Shown in pieces: positions 13,159 to 21,824 of a stretch of DNA of 24,388 nt (within the stretch, counting starts at the first letter, position 1; every line of letters begins with the position of its first letter). The stretch is taken from contig JACKOX010000034.1 in NCBI GenBank assembly GCA_024233975.1, positions 1-24,388 on the forward strand. The letters run 5' to 3'. The notes beneath the pieces were generated by a model. That model worked only from the letters and a program-made list of their open reading frames with translations, was not told the DNA's origin and did no database searches. Made by a program: the position numbers and the translations under genes. Origin of the DNA: Rhodanobacteraceae bacterium (GTDB lineage: Bacteria > Pseudomonadota > Gammaproteobacteria > Xanthomonadales > Xanthomonadaceae).

Positions 13159-15735
13159 TCAACCTTCGCGCCAGCCCACGGCAAACATGGCTGGCGCGAA
13201 ACCGGCCGCCTCGATCCGTTCCGCCACCCGCGCCCGCTCGACGGCATTGGCGGCGGCGGCATACTCCATGCGCAACGCGAGCAGGCCATATCCCTGTCCC
13301 TGCGCGCGGGCGGCAAGCTCGCGCTGGACCTCCACGCCTGCCTGCCGGGCGACAAGTCCCAGCCACTCCTGCTCCAGGCGCAGCGCCGGATCATCGGCTT
13401 TTTCCAGCAGCTCTGCCGCGCGCGACAGGGCCGGCAAGGCATTCGCCGGTTCCCGACGAAGCAGCCAGCTGGTCGCCAGCAGCAAATGGCCTCGCGCCGC
13501 ATCGGCCAGCTCATCCTCGGTCAGCGCGGCTGCCGCCAGACGCGTCGCTGACGACGCCGCACGATCCAGCCGTCCTTCGGCCAGGTCCAGCTGGGCCAGA
13601 TCCAGCTCGCTTTCGATGACCCAGGAGCGGGCGCCTGCCTGCTCGCGCAGTAACCGGGCCTCGTCCATCTGCGAACGCGCCGCTTCCAGCTCGCCGCGAT
13701 AGAAGGCCAGGCGGCCGGCGGCTGCAAGCAGAGCCGCACGGCGCAGTGGATCCTGCACGTCATCCACCTTCACCCGGGCCAGCGCTACCGCTGCCGCTGC
13801 CGCATCGGCGCGGTCGAGGTGAATCAGGGACAGGGTTGCCGCCGCCTGTGCCGCGTAGCTGGGAACGCCACGATCCACGAACACGTCCAGCGCTTCCTCG
13901 ATCCGCGGAATGGCGGCCTGCAGGTCACCGCTGCGACGCTCGGCCACACCCAGATTGAACTGCAGACGGGCGATTTCCGAGTGCGCGTTGATGGCGCGGA
14001 ACGCCGCCAAGGCTTCGAGGTTGTAGTCGCGCGCCTTCGCGGCCTGCCCGGCGAGCATGGCGTGGATGGCGAGGTTGCTCAGCGCAGTAGCCTCGCCGCG
14101 ACGATCACCCAGCGCGCGGAACAGCTGCAGCGCCTTCTCGAAGCCGTCGATCGACTCGGCACCGCGGTCATTGCGTGCATCGAGCAGGGCCAGGTTGTTG
14201 CGGGCGCCGGCTTCCAGCTGTCGCTGGTCGAGCGCCACCGACTCGCGGATGGCGGCGACCAGCGTGTCGCGCCCACCGTCCACGTCACCACGCTGCGCCA
14301 GGGTGATGCCACGAACCCCGAGCAGCGCCGCGTGCCCGGGCTGGTCGTCGGCGAAGGACAGCGCCGCTTCCACCCGGTCCAGTCGCGCCAGCGCCGCCGA
14401 CAGATCACCGGCCATGCGCTCGTTCATGGCCAGCGCCAGCTCGACGTCACGCCAGACGATGCCGTCACCCTGCTGCTTGGCTTCATCGGCAACGGCCTGA
14501 AGTTTTTTCGCGGCTTCGGGATAGCGACCTTCCTCGCGCGAGACCGCGCCGCTGAGTGCGGCGGCACGCAGCGCGATCCGGGTATGCGCCTGGGTCGAGG
14601 ACTGCTTTTCCAGGCCCGACGCGCAGGCATCGGCTTGCGCCAGTTCGGCACTGGCGAACCGTGCCTCGCAGATCGCCAGCGTCGCCTGCAGGGCCCGCGC
14701 CGTGCCCGGCTCGGCCGCCGCTTGTGCCTGTTCGGCCAACGACCGTCGTGCATCGGGATCACCCTGCAATGCGGCCAACTGGGCGCGCGCCAACAGGAGC
14801 CGTGACGGCGCGGCCGCCGAGTTTTGCAGCACCGACAAGGTCGCCGCCGCCGCATTCGCGTCGGCCAGTTCCTGCTGCAAGGCGAACAAGCGGAAGCCCG
14901 ACTCCACGTCAGCCGGCTGGTAGCCGAACACCGCCTGATAGCGGTTCATGGCAGTGCGCCGGTCGTGGATGGCGTCCGCGGCCAGCGCCTCCCAGCGCAG
15001 GTGGTCGCCTCGCGGCAGCGCCGCGACGGCATCACCGGCCTGCTCGACAATGGCCTGCGCCTCGCGGAAGCGCCCCGCGGTGACCAATGCACGCGCGTAG
15101 GCGGCCCGCACGGAAAGATTGTCTGGCGATTCCATGTTCGCGCGCTGCAGGCGAAGCAGGGCTTCGGCCAGACGGCCATCCTGCAGGGCCAACAGACCTG
15201 ACCAGTAGTCGTCGCTGATCGCCATCGGCACGCTGCCGCGCTCGCGCAGCTCGGCCAGGGCAAGGCGGCTCGAATCGTTTTGTCCACGCACCCACCACAA
15301 GCCAGCACCCACCAGCGCCAGCAGGATCAAGGCAACACCCGCGATCCGCGTCCGGCTGTCACGCCGCGCATTCCCGTCAGCGGCCGGTACCGCTGCTGTA
15401 TCCGTCGGGTCAGTCGCCAGCGTCAGCTCACGTTCGACCACCGGCACGATCCGGTAACCCACGCGGTGGCGGGTTTCGATCAGTCGCGCTTCGGTGGCGC
15501 TGTCGCCGAGCGCCTTGCGCAGCTCGAGGATGGTCTGCGACACCGTATTCGCCGATATCGCCTGGCGTCCCCACACCGCGTCCAGCAGTTCCTCGCGCGA
15601 CACCAGCGCCGGCGCCCGCTCCAGCAACAGGCCGAGCGCGCGCAGGGTCTGCCGGCGCAGGGCGATGTCGCCTTCGGGACCCGACAGGCGGGCCTGTTCC
15701 GTGTCGAGAAGGAATTCGGCAAAGCGGTAGCGCAT
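13159..15735 (-). CDS. Membrane-anchored winged-helix regulator with extracytoplasmic TPR domain (CadC-like)
   Basis: This is an 858-residue one-component regulator. Residues 1-100 are an OmpR/PhoB-type winged-helix DNA-binding domain: FLLDTEQARL, LRRQTLRALGLLLERAPALVSREELLDAVWG (28-56), then the recognition helix ISANTVSQTILELRKALGD and the wing RHRVGYRIVPVV. A polar linker leads to one membrane segment at about 131-149 (IAGVALILLALVGAGLWWV). The remaining 700 residues are Ala-rich helical repeats of TPR type, predicted to lie outside the cytoplasm. ToxR/CadC proteins sense a periplasmic signal and act directly on DNA; no kinase partner is needed. The signal is unknown. It diverges from the MgtC-like gene (89 bases apart) and precedes the PD40 gene, its likeliest target. 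The ATG at 15735 is fixed by the domain start; the ribosome site is weak. Confidence 0.88.
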   Translation of the reverse strand: MRYRFAEFLLDTEQARLSGPEGDIALRRQTLRALGLLLERAPALVSREELLDAVWGRQAISANTVSQTILELRKALGDSATEARLIETRHRVGYRIVPVVERELTLATDPTDTAAVPAADGNARRDSRTRIAGVALILLALVGAGLWWVRGQNDSSRLALAELRERGSVPMAISDDYWSGLLALQDGRLAEALLRLQRANMESPDNLSVRAAYARALVTAGRFREAQAIVEQAGDAVAALPRGDHLRWEALAADAIHDRRTAMNRYQAVFGYQPADVESGFRLFALQQELADANAAAATLSVLQNSAAAPSRLLLARAQLAALQGDPDARRSLAEQAQAAAEPGTARALQATLAICEARFASAELAQADACASGLEKQSSTQAHTRIALRAAALSGAVSREEGRYPEAAKKLQAVADEAKQQGDGIVWRDVELALAMNERMAGDLSAALARLDRVEAALSFADDQPGHAALLGVRGITLAQRGDVDGGRDTLVAAIRESVALDQRQLEAGARNNLALLDARNDRGAESIDGFEKALQLFRALGDRRGEATALSNLAIHAMLAGQAAKARDYNLEALAAFRAINAHSEIARLQFNLGVAERRSGDLQAAIPRIEEALDVFVDRGVPSYAAQAAATLSLIHLDRADAAAAAVALARVKVDDVQDPLRRAALLAAAGRLAFYRGELEAARSQMDEARLLREQAGARSWVIESELDLAQLDLAEGRLDRAASSATRLAAAALTEDELADAARGHLLLATSWLLRREPANALPALSRAAELLEKADDPALRLEQEWLGLVARQAGVEVQRELAARAQGQGYGLLALRMEYAAAANAVERARVAERIEAAGFAPAMFAVGWREG

Positions 15736-15777
15736 GGATGGTCTTGCATCTGCGGGATGGGGGGCAGGGTATCGCGT

Positions 15778-15790
15778 TATCCGGCGGATA
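15778..15790. promoter_or_regulatory. Short dyad in divergent promoter region
   Basis: TATCC (15778-15782) and GGATA (15786-15790) pair around GGC in the 89-base gap between the divergent regulator and MgtC-like genes. Its position suits an operator acting on either gene. The arms are only five bases, so chance occurrence is quite possible. Confidence 0.2.
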
Positions 15791-15824
15791 CGTTTCCCGC
15801 AGTCAGTCGTGATAGCGTCTGGCC

Positions 15825-17102
15825 ATGACGCCGGCCTACGAATTCCTTGATGCCACGCCCGATTTCCGCGGCCTCGCCGTAGCCGTTGGCGTGGGCCTGC
15901 TGGTGGGCCTGGAACGCGAGCGTCGACATGGCAACGACGGCATCGAGCACGTCGCCGGTATCCGCACCTTCGCCCTGCTGGCCGTGGTCGGCGTGGTGTC
16001 GAGCTGGCTTGGCGTGGTTGCCCAGGCGATGGTGCTGTTCGCGGTGGCGTCGCTGGCAGTGATCGCCTATGTCCGCGAAACCTCCGGTGATCGCGGTTTG
16101 ACCACCGAAGTGGCGATGCTGGCCATCACCCTGCTCGGCATGCTGTCGACGCCATACCCCGAATGGTCCGCGGGCCTTGGCGTGCTGGTGGCGGTGCTGC
16201 TGGCGGCCAAGACCACCATGCACCGCTTCAGTCGGCAGGTGCTGACCGCCGGCGAAGTTCGAGACGGGCTGATCCTCGCGGCCGCCGTGCTGGTGGTGCT
16301 GCCGTTGCTGCCGGAAAAGGCCTTCGGCCCGGCCGAACTATTCGACCTGCGCAAACTGTGGCTGCTGCTGGTCGCGCTGCTGGCGATCGGCATGCTCGGC
16401 CATGTCTGCCAGCGCCTGCTCGGCGCGCGCGCCGGCATTCCGCTGGCCGGCTTCTTCGCCGGCTTCGCCTCGTCGACGGCGGCCACCGCCAGTTTCGGAC
16501 AGAGCGTCAACGACGGCTTGATCGATCATCGGACCGGCGTCGGCTCGGCACTGCTGGCCAACCTCGCCTCGCTGCTGATGTTCATCGGCATGATCGGCGG
16601 TCTGGCGCCTCACCTGCTGGTCGCCAGCCTCTGGCCACTCGCTGCGACCGCGATCACCCTGCTGCTGTCGGCGATGGCGCTGCTGTGGCGACGGGAAGTC
16701 GCCACGGATGCCGAACGCGCGGCGGTGGAAGTCAGCAGTGGCGCCTTCCGGCTCGGCCACGCCGCCCTGCTGGCGCTGGCGATCTTCACGATCACCGTGA
16801 TTGCCGGTGCGATGAACCATTGGTTCGGCAGCGCCGGCGCGCTTTCCACGGCGATGATCGCCGCACTGGCCGAAGTACATGCGGCCGGCGCCAGCATCGC
16901 GCAGCTCGCCGCCGCCGACAGCATCGGCATGGATCGGGCCACGCTGGGTCTGGTGATGGTGCTGGCGGCGAGCTTCCTCGCCAAGGGCGTGGTTTCCGCG
17001 CTCAGCGGCGACCGCCGCTACGCCTGGCGTTTCTGCACCAGCCTCGGGTTGGCGCTGGTGTTGGCGGTGGCATCGCTGTTCCTACCGCCACTAAGTTTCT
17101 GA
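15825..17102 (+). CDS. MgtC/SapB-DUF4010 family membrane protein
   Basis: This is a 425-residue inner-membrane protein with about a dozen hydrophobic segments. The N-terminal third is an MgtC/SapB domain: GLLVGLERER at 24-33 and GIRTFAL at 45-51, the two family signatures. The C-terminal two thirds match the DUF4010 arrangement, with GFFAGFASSTAATASFGQ at about 212-229 and further Gly/Ala-rich helices. Such fusions are common in proteobacteria, but their transport activity is not established. MgtC itself influences magnesium adaptation and the F-type ATPase, which should not be transferred automatically to this fusion. The start at ATG 15825 has no strong ribosome site. It converges on the phenylalanine hydroxylase gene with 39 bases between stops, a gap holding only a tiny GCCAC/GTGGC hairpin. 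Confidence 0.9.
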   Translation: MTPAYEFLDATPDFRGLAVAVGVGLLVGLERERRHGNDGIEHVAGIRTFALLAVVGVVSSWLGVVAQAMVLFAVASLAVIAYVRETSGDRGLTTEVAMLAITLLGMLSTPYPEWSAGLGVLVAVLLAAKTTMHRFSRQVLTAGEVRDGLILAAAVLVVLPLLPEKAFGPAELFDLRKLWLLLVALLAIGMLGHVCQRLLGARAGIPLAGFFAGFASSTAATASFGQSVNDGLIDHRTGVGSALLANLASLLMFIGMIGGLAPHLLVASLWPLAATAITLLLSAMALLWRREVATDAERAAVEVSSGAFRLGHAALLALAIFTITVIAGAMNHWFGSAGALSTAMIAALAEVHAAGASIAQLAAADSIGMDRATLGLVMVLAASFLAKGVVSALSGDRRYAWRFCTSLGLALVLAVASLFLPPLSF

Positions 17103-17141
17103 CGCTGCGTCGAGCCACGCCGTGGCGGCCCGGATTCCCGA

Positions 17142-18029
17142 TCAGACGTCGCCGCCGTCCGCCCAGCCTTCGCCGGTGCCGCGGTTGAACACGCGGTCCG
17201 TGTCCAAGACGTTGCCAGCCGGCACGTTGTCAAGCGCCGCGACGCGCTCGTAGATCGGTGTGAAGTCCGGTCGCGTGGCGTCGAACAGCTGGTCATAGCT
17301 GTCGATGACGAAATAGGTCTTCTGGTAGGTATCGATGCGGTACTGCGTGCGCATGATGCGTTCCAGATCGAAACCGATGCGGTTGGGTGCGTCGGATTCC
17401 AGGCAGTGGATCGACTCGCCCTTGCTGCTGACGATGCCGGCGCCGTAGATGCGCAGGCCTTCGTCGGTATTGATCAGGCCGAATTCCACCGTGTACCAGT
17501 ACAGGCGCGTGAGCTGCGACAGCGCTTCCGGGCCGATGCCGTGCGCCTTCACGCCGCCGCGACCGTAGGCGGCCATGTAATCGGCGAACACCGGGTTCAT
17601 CAGCAGCGGCACGTGGCCGAACAGGTCGTGGAACAGGTCCGGCTCGGCGATGTAGTCGAGCTGCTCGGGCTTGCGGATCCACCAGGTCACCGGGAACTGA
17701 CGATTGGCCAGTAGCTGGAAAAAGTCCAGCTCCGGCAACAGGCCCTCAACACCGACCAGCGTCCAGCCGGTGGCTTCGCGCAGCACCTCGTTCAATTCGC
17801 TGAACTTCGGGATCGCGTCCGCGGACATGCCCATGATGTCCTGCGCGTCGAGGAATTCGCGGCAGGCGCGGCCCGGCAGGATTTCGCGCTGGCGACGGAA
17901 CAGCTCGGCCCAGACCTGGTGGTCGGTGTCGCTGTAGTCGTCCCAAGGCTGCTCGACCACGCCGGTAGCGTAGACCGGCACGTAGCCTTTCTCGGTCATG
18001 CTGGCTTCGAGGCGTTGTGGCTGGCCCAT
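17142..18029 (-). CDS. phhA: Phenylalanine-4-hydroxylase (phenylalanine 4-monooxygenase)
   Basis: This is a 295-residue cytosolic non-haem iron enzyme that converts phenylalanine to tyrosine using oxygen and a tetrahydropterin. The iron ligands are visible: H134 and H139 in HDLFGH, and E182 in YWYTVEFGL, the bacterial PhhA arrangement. Flanking family blocks are GWTLVGVEGLLP (88-99), FPVTWWIRKPEQLDYIAEPD (112-131) and GAGIVSSKGES (197-207). There is no N-terminal ACT regulatory domain, as expected in bacteria. The frame is open to 18104, but I start at ATG 18029, which has GGAG eight bases ahead; MTEKGYVPVY at residue 11 is another option. It is divergent from an Lrp/AsnC regulator across a palindromic operator, the usual regulatory set-up. 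No pterin carbinolamine dehydratase (phhB) is in the window. Confidence 0.95.
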   Translation of the reverse strand: MGQPQRLEASMTEKGYVPVYATGVVEQPWDDYSDTDHQVWAELFRRQREILPGRACREFLDAQDIMGMSADAIPKFSELNEVLREATGWTLVGVEGLLPELDFFQLLANRQFPVTWWIRKPEQLDYIAEPDLFHDLFGHVPLLMNPVFADYMAAYGRGGVKAHGIGPEALSQLTRLYWYTVEFGLINTDEGLRIYGAGIVSSKGESIHCLESDAPNRIGFDLERIMRTQYRIDTYQKTYFVIDSYDQLFDATRPDFTPIYERVAALDNVPAGNVLDTDRVFNRGTGEGWADGGDV

Positions 18030-18097
18030 GGCGGCGCTCCGTGGCTTTCGGGATCGTTCTCCATTATCCGCGAGATGACGCGCAAGTTTGTTGCTTT

Positions 18098-18137
18098 GTT
18101 GCAACCGTTAAGGCTATCGGCGCAACATTATTGCGCC
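18098..18137. promoter_or_regulatory. Palindromic operator pair between phhA and Lrp/AsnC regulator
   Basis: GGCGCAACATTATTGCGCC (18119-18137) is a perfect 7-bp-arm dyad with a five-base AT-rich centre. A second palindrome, GTTGCAAC (18098-18105), shares the TTGC/GCAA half-site and is centred about 26.5 bases away. Both lie in the 134-base divergent gap. Lrp/AsnC octamers typically bind several such sites near their own gene and a divergent amino-acid catabolic gene, so control of both genes here is likely. Confidence 0.65.
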
Positions 18138-18163
18138 ATTGAAGCATTTAATCGTTGAAATCC

Positions 18164-18628
18164 ATGGACAAGACCGATATCGCGCTTCTGGCCGAGTTGC
18201 AGCGCAACGGCCGCATCAGCAATACCGAGCTGGCCGAAAAGGTTCGCCTGTCACCGTCGGCCTGCCTGCGCCGCGTGCAGAAGCTGGAAGCCGATGGCGT
18301 GATCGCCGGCTACATGGCGCAGCTTGATCCGATCAGGCTCGGGCTCGGCCTGCAGGCCTTCGTCCGCGTGCAGCTGACCGCACACGATGGTGACGCCATC
18401 GAGCGCTTCGTCGAGCGCATCGAGCGCTGGGACGAAGTCGTCGCCTGCTACGCGCTGACCGGCGACATGGACTACCTGCTGCAGATCGTGGTGGCCGACC
18501 TCGACCACTTCTCGCAGGTGCTGCTCGACCGCCTGCTGAAATCCGGTGGCGTCGGCGACGTCAATACCAGCTTCGTCCTGCGCACGGTGAAACCGCCCGG
18601 TGGACTGCCGCTGAACGCGGTGAGCTGA
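18164..18628 (+). CDS. Lrp/AsnC family transcriptional regulator
   Basis: This is a 154-residue regulator. Residues 1-60 form the helix-turn-helix domain: DKTDIALLAELQRNGRISN, then TELAEKVRLSPSACLRRVQK as the HTH, then LEADGVIAGYMAQLDP. Residues 65-145 form the RAM/AsnC effector and oligomerisation domain, including LQAFVRVQL and the conserved turn CYALTGDMDYLLQIVVADLDHF. The length matches the family. A TTG at 18155 is in frame, but the ATG at 18164 gives the standard MDKTD start; neither has a strong ribosome site. The gene diverges from phhA and the operator pair at 18098-18137 lies between them, so it probably senses phenylalanine, tyrosine or another amino acid and controls phhA and itself. 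Family members of this type are sometimes called PhhR-like or Bkd-like; I make no such assignment. Confidence 0.93.
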   Translation: MDKTDIALLAELQRNGRISNTELAEKVRLSPSACLRRVQKLEADGVIAGYMAQLDPIRLGLGLQAFVRVQLTAHDGDAIERFVERIERWDEVVACYALTGDMDYLLQIVVADLDHFSQVLLDRLLKSGGVGDVNTSFVLRTVKPPGGLPLNAVS

Positions 18629-18692
18629 AGCGCGTACAGCCCATCTGCCGATTGTCGCCCGCGGCAACTGGTCGCTGTTCATGAATGACGCA

Positions 18693-18729
18693 ACCGGACC
18701 GTCGCTGTCCAGCTGTCCAGCCGTCCGGT
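18693..18729. terminator. Weak hairpin between convergent genes
   Basis: ACCGGAC (18693-18699) pairs with GTCCGGT (18723-18729) around a 23-base loop that contains GCTGTCCA twice in tandem. It lies between the convergent Lrp/AsnC and DUF2341 genes. No T-run follows, so function as a terminator is only possible. Confidence 0.25.
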
Positions 18730-18749
18730 CAGTGGCGTGTTGATCTGCC

Positions 18750-20534
18750 TCAGGGCGTCTGTTCGAAACCGTCCGCGAAGATCTCCAGAGAGATCACCAG
18801 GTTGTCGTCCGAGGCGGTGTTGTCGTTGGTGTCGTTCTCGGTCTCGTTGATTGACTCGATGCCTACCGTGTTGGAGACGATGTCGTCCACGGCGGCACTG
18901 GTGTCCGCCATCAGCTCGAAGTGCAGCATGGTTCCCGCCGCCAGATCGACAAAGAGGTTCATGCCCCCAGTCCCGGTATCCGGTATCGGACAACTGGCGG
19001 TGGATTGCGCCGGTACGCACATCCAGCTGATGTTGCTGAAAGCCGGACCCGGCAAGTCAATGATCTGAGCGCTCGACGCATCGCTGGGCCCCGTGTTGCG
19101 GGTGTCGATGGCGTAAACCGTGTTGTCCGTCGGCAGCAGCGTTGCGCGTCCGTCGGACTTGGTCACGCTGAGGGACACCACCGGCGTCAATGTGTCCGAG
19201 TCTCCATCGTCGTTGTTGCTGCCGACCGGATCGCCGCCCTCGCGAAAGATCATCGCCGCGCTGGTCAGGGTGCCGGTGGCCGCGGCATCGATGCTGCAGG
19301 TCGCCGTGTACGTGGCCGTTGCCGAAACCGGCAGGACGGCCGGGTCGGCGATGTCACCACCGCCAGATGCTCCACAGGAAGCACCACCTGCGGCGGTGCA
19401 GGTCCAGGCGACGCTGGCGCAGGCTGCCGGGAAGTCGACAGCCACGGTCGCGAGGCTGGGATCCGGTCCGCTGTTGCTAGCCACGATCGTGTAGACGGTG
19501 TTTTCGCCGGGTATCGCAACCATGGCGCTGTCGTCGATGCTGATCGAGAGGTCTGCCTCGGTGACGACCGCGGTGCCGGGAACACCCACCGGCATCGGGT
19601 CGGCGAACTGCCGCGCACGCACCCAGTCGATGCTCATGCTTCCGGTTCCCGAACTGATGCCGCCCAGACCCAGCCGTAGATCCGCATCACGTACGTATGT
19701 TGTGTCTGTAGAGGTAATCGCGCCGACCGTCGGAAATTCCGCACGGATGTCGCCCGTTCCATGCCAGGCAATTCGCCACACGCCAGCCGTGCTCGAGTAG
19801 TTGTAGAGCGCGCTGGCCCAGTTGTGTCCCGTGCAAAAGCCCGAACCGGCGCCCGCCACGCTGATCCTGGCCTGCGTGGTGTTCACCATCAGCGCATAGG
19901 ACTTATGCGGATCCGCATCCTTGAACCAGTAGATCGCAGGCCAGGTGCCCGTCGTGCCAACAACCGCCGCCTCCGCCACGTAAACATTGGCAACCGGAAA
20001 GGTAACGTTCGAGGTGTAGATGCCACTGGTGGTCCAGCTGATGGTGCCGATGCCTCCCGCGGCATAGATGAACGGTGACCCGCAAGCATTTGAAAACGCT
20101 AATCCGTCTTCGTCTTCGAAACCCTCGAACAGCGTGAAAGTTGATGACGGGTCATCCACGCTGGCGGCCATGGCGTTGCCGTAGTACATGCGGATGGTCG
20201 CGTTTCCCGAGGCCGGCAGGCTGGGTACGCGCACCCAGATCTGGGTGGCAGCGGTGTTCATGCCCGAGTCCACCGTGTGCGGGATGCAGTTAATTCCGTC
20301 GGTGAAACGAATGTCGGAGCCATCGGGATTCATGTGGCCGGCGCCGATCAGCGTGGCCGTATCCACCGTGATCAGCACCTCCAGATCGGTGAAGGCATTG
20401 GCGTTGCTGCTGTTGTCGATGCTGATTGGCAGCACCCAGGACGAACCGGCCACACAGGCCTGCGCCAGGGCAGCGCCCGGCGCGCCCAGCGCCAACAACA
20501 GGATCAGCATGATGCCGCGGAAGAAGCTGGCCAT
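18750..20534 (-). CDS. Secreted DUF2341 / DUF11-like repeat protein with FADGFE tail
   Basis: The product has 594 residues. The frame is open to 20603, but the ATG at 20534 follows AAGGGG and starts a good signal peptide (MASFFRGIMLILLLALGAPG, cleavage after ALA at about 24). Residues 30-125 match DUF2341: LPISIDNSSNANAFTDLEV, DGSDIRFTD (71-79), IWVRVP (99-104) and IRMYYGN (114-120). Residues 130-330 look like the beta-sandwich lectin-like module that often follows DUF2341, beginning FTLFEGFED. Two DUF11-like Ig-type repeats then appear, each with NTVY near the start and a S-N/T-R-N-S/T-G-P strand, followed by paired cysteines. The C-terminus SLEIFADGFEQTP carries the tail shared with two unrelated secreted proteins. 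The role is probably surface adhesion or carbohydrate binding, by domain type only. GC is slightly lower than in neighbouring genes. Confidence 0.85.
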   Translation of the reverse strand: MASFFRGIMLILLLALGAPGAALAQACVAGSSWVLPISIDNSSNANAFTDLEVLITVDTATLIGAGHMNPDGSDIRFTDGINCIPHTVDSGMNTAATQIWVRVPSLPASGNATIRMYYGNAMAASVDDPSSTFTLFEGFEDEDGLAFSNACGSPFIYAAGGIGTISWTTSGIYTSNVTFPVANVYVAEAAVVGTTGTWPAIYWFKDADPHKSYALMVNTTQARISVAGAGSGFCTGHNWASALYNYSSTAGVWRIAWHGTGDIRAEFPTVGAITSTDTTYVRDADLRLGLGGISSGTGSMSIDWVRARQFADPMPVGVPGTAVVTEADLSISIDDSAMVAIPGENTVYTIVASNSGPDPSLATVAVDFPAACASVAWTCTAAGGASCGASGGGDIADPAVLPVSATATYTATCSIDAAATGTLTSAAMIFREGGDPVGSNNDDGDSDTLTPVVSLSVTKSDGRATLLPTDNTVYAIDTRNTGPSDASSAQIIDLPGPAFSNISWMCVPAQSTASCPIPDTGTGGMNLFVDLAAGTMLHFELMADTSAAVDDIVSNTVGIESINETENDTNDNTASDDNLVISLEIFADGFEQTP

Positions 20535-20660
20535 GACATTTCCCCTTGAGCCCTGCCGCCATTCTATTCTGTTGTGACAGGCATCGCCGTCAGGGCTCGG
20601 CAACCGCGAAGATCACGACCCGGTCAGAGTAATGCGAGGGCGTGCGGGACTCACCCGGTC

Positions 20661-21824
20661 TCAGGTCTCGCTGCGCACCGTGTTGCGGCCTTCGGCCTTG
20701 GCGCGATAGAGCGCGCGATCGGCTCGGCGCAGCAGGTCCGCGGTGGCTTCCGCCTGCTCGCGCTGGACGGCCACGCCAACCGACAAGGTCATCGGCAGTT
20801 CAAGGCCATCGGCCTGTATCGGTATGTCGGCAACCACGGCGCGGATGCGCTCCGCCACCTCGACCGCGCGCGCAGTGTCCGCACCTTCCATCAGCACCAG
20901 GAATTCCTCGCCGCCGAGCCGACCCAGCACGTCGTCCGCCCGCAACGCCTGTTCGATGCGCTCCACCACCGCGCGCAGCACCACATCGCCTACCAGATGA
21001 CCGTGGCCATCGTTCACGCCCTTGAAGTGATCGAGGTCGATCAGCAGAAGCGCGGTGCGGGTTTCAGGCCGGAAGCGTCGGTTCAACTGCCGCTGCGTCG
21101 CCTCCATGATCCAGCGCCGGTTGTGCAGACCGGTGAGGCTGTCGGTCATTGCCAGCCGCTGCGCGCGCGCCAGGCTGCGCTCCACGCACATCAGCAGGAA
21201 CGACACTGCACCCAGAAGTGGCAGCAAGCCGCCGCCGGCCAGGGCCAGCACGGGGATGGGCCCACCCATCTCGAAAAGCCCGGCGCTCCCCACGCCGGAT
21301 GCCTGGCGCACCGCAAGGCCGAGGAACATCAGCGCGAGCAGCATGAACACGACGGTGGTGAGCGCTGCGGACAACATCGGCTCGTCCGCACGCACGCGCC
21401 AGGCCTCGCGTCCGATCAACCAGCCGAGCACGGCGATCAGCAGCGACACCAGCGGCATGCGCAGATGGGCCATCGGCCACACTGCCGTACCCAGCCAGAG
21501 CAGCAACAGAATGACGAGAAACGCGGGCAGGAAACGGACAAGCCGGAGGTGCTGGCCGCGAAAGCGGCGCAGGGCGCTGAACTGGAAGCCCAGGCCGAGC
21601 ACCAGAAGGCCATTGCCCAGCACCACGCTTGCCGGTTCGCCGATCTTCGCGCGCAGCGCGAAGCCAACCATCGACAGCGCGATCAGGACATCCGACAAAC
21701 CCCACAAGCGCAGCATGGGCCGTTCGTCCCGCGGCAACGACATGCTGACCAGCAGCATCAACAGGCCCACCAGCAGCGTGACGATGGCGTCCATCAGCAT
21801 CGCGGTGGCGATATCGAACTGCAT
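20661..21824 (-). CDS. Membrane diguanylate cyclase (GGDEF)
   Basis: This 387-residue enzyme is predicted to make cyclic di-GMP. Residues 1-215 hold about six or seven membrane helices of no named sensor family that I recognise. A short coiled linker (SLARAQRLAMTDSLTGLHNRRW, about 217-238) leads into the GGDEF domain. The catalytic signature is GGEEF at 304-308, metal and substrate residues are in LLIDLDHFKGVND (260-272), and the product-inhibition site R295-A-D-D298 stands in the standard position before R302-L-GGEEF. The cyclase should therefore be active and feedback-controlled. A TTG at 21845 is in frame, but ATG 21824 is chosen; its GGGAGG lies only three bases away, an unusually short spacing. 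It is divergent from the oxidase operon. Confidence 0.93.
   Translation of the reverse strand: MQFDIATAMLMDAIVTLLVGLLMLLVSMSLPRDERPMLRLWGLSDVLIALSMVGFALRAKIGEPASVVLGNGLLVLGLGFQFSALRRFRGQHLRLVRFLPAFLVILLLLWLGTAVWPMAHLRMPLVSLLIAVLGWLIGREAWRVRADEPMLSAALTTVVFMLLALMFLGLAVRQASGVGSAGLFEMGGPIPVLALAGGGLLPLLGAVSFLLMCVERSLARAQRLAMTDSLTGLHNRRWIMEATQRQLNRRFRPETRTALLLIDLDHFKGVNDGHGHLVGDVVLRAVVERIEQALRADDVLGRLGGEEFLVLMEGADTARAVEVAERIRAVVADIPIQADGLELPMTLSVGVAVQREQAEATADLLRRADRALYRAKAEGRNTVRSET

Noticed and set aside
20112..20135. Internal LFEGFED in the DUF2341 protein as another copy of the GFE tail
   Set aside because: It sits at the start of an internal beta-sandwich module where DUF2341 proteins often have an F-x-D/E-x-F-E/D segment. 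It is not near the C-terminus.
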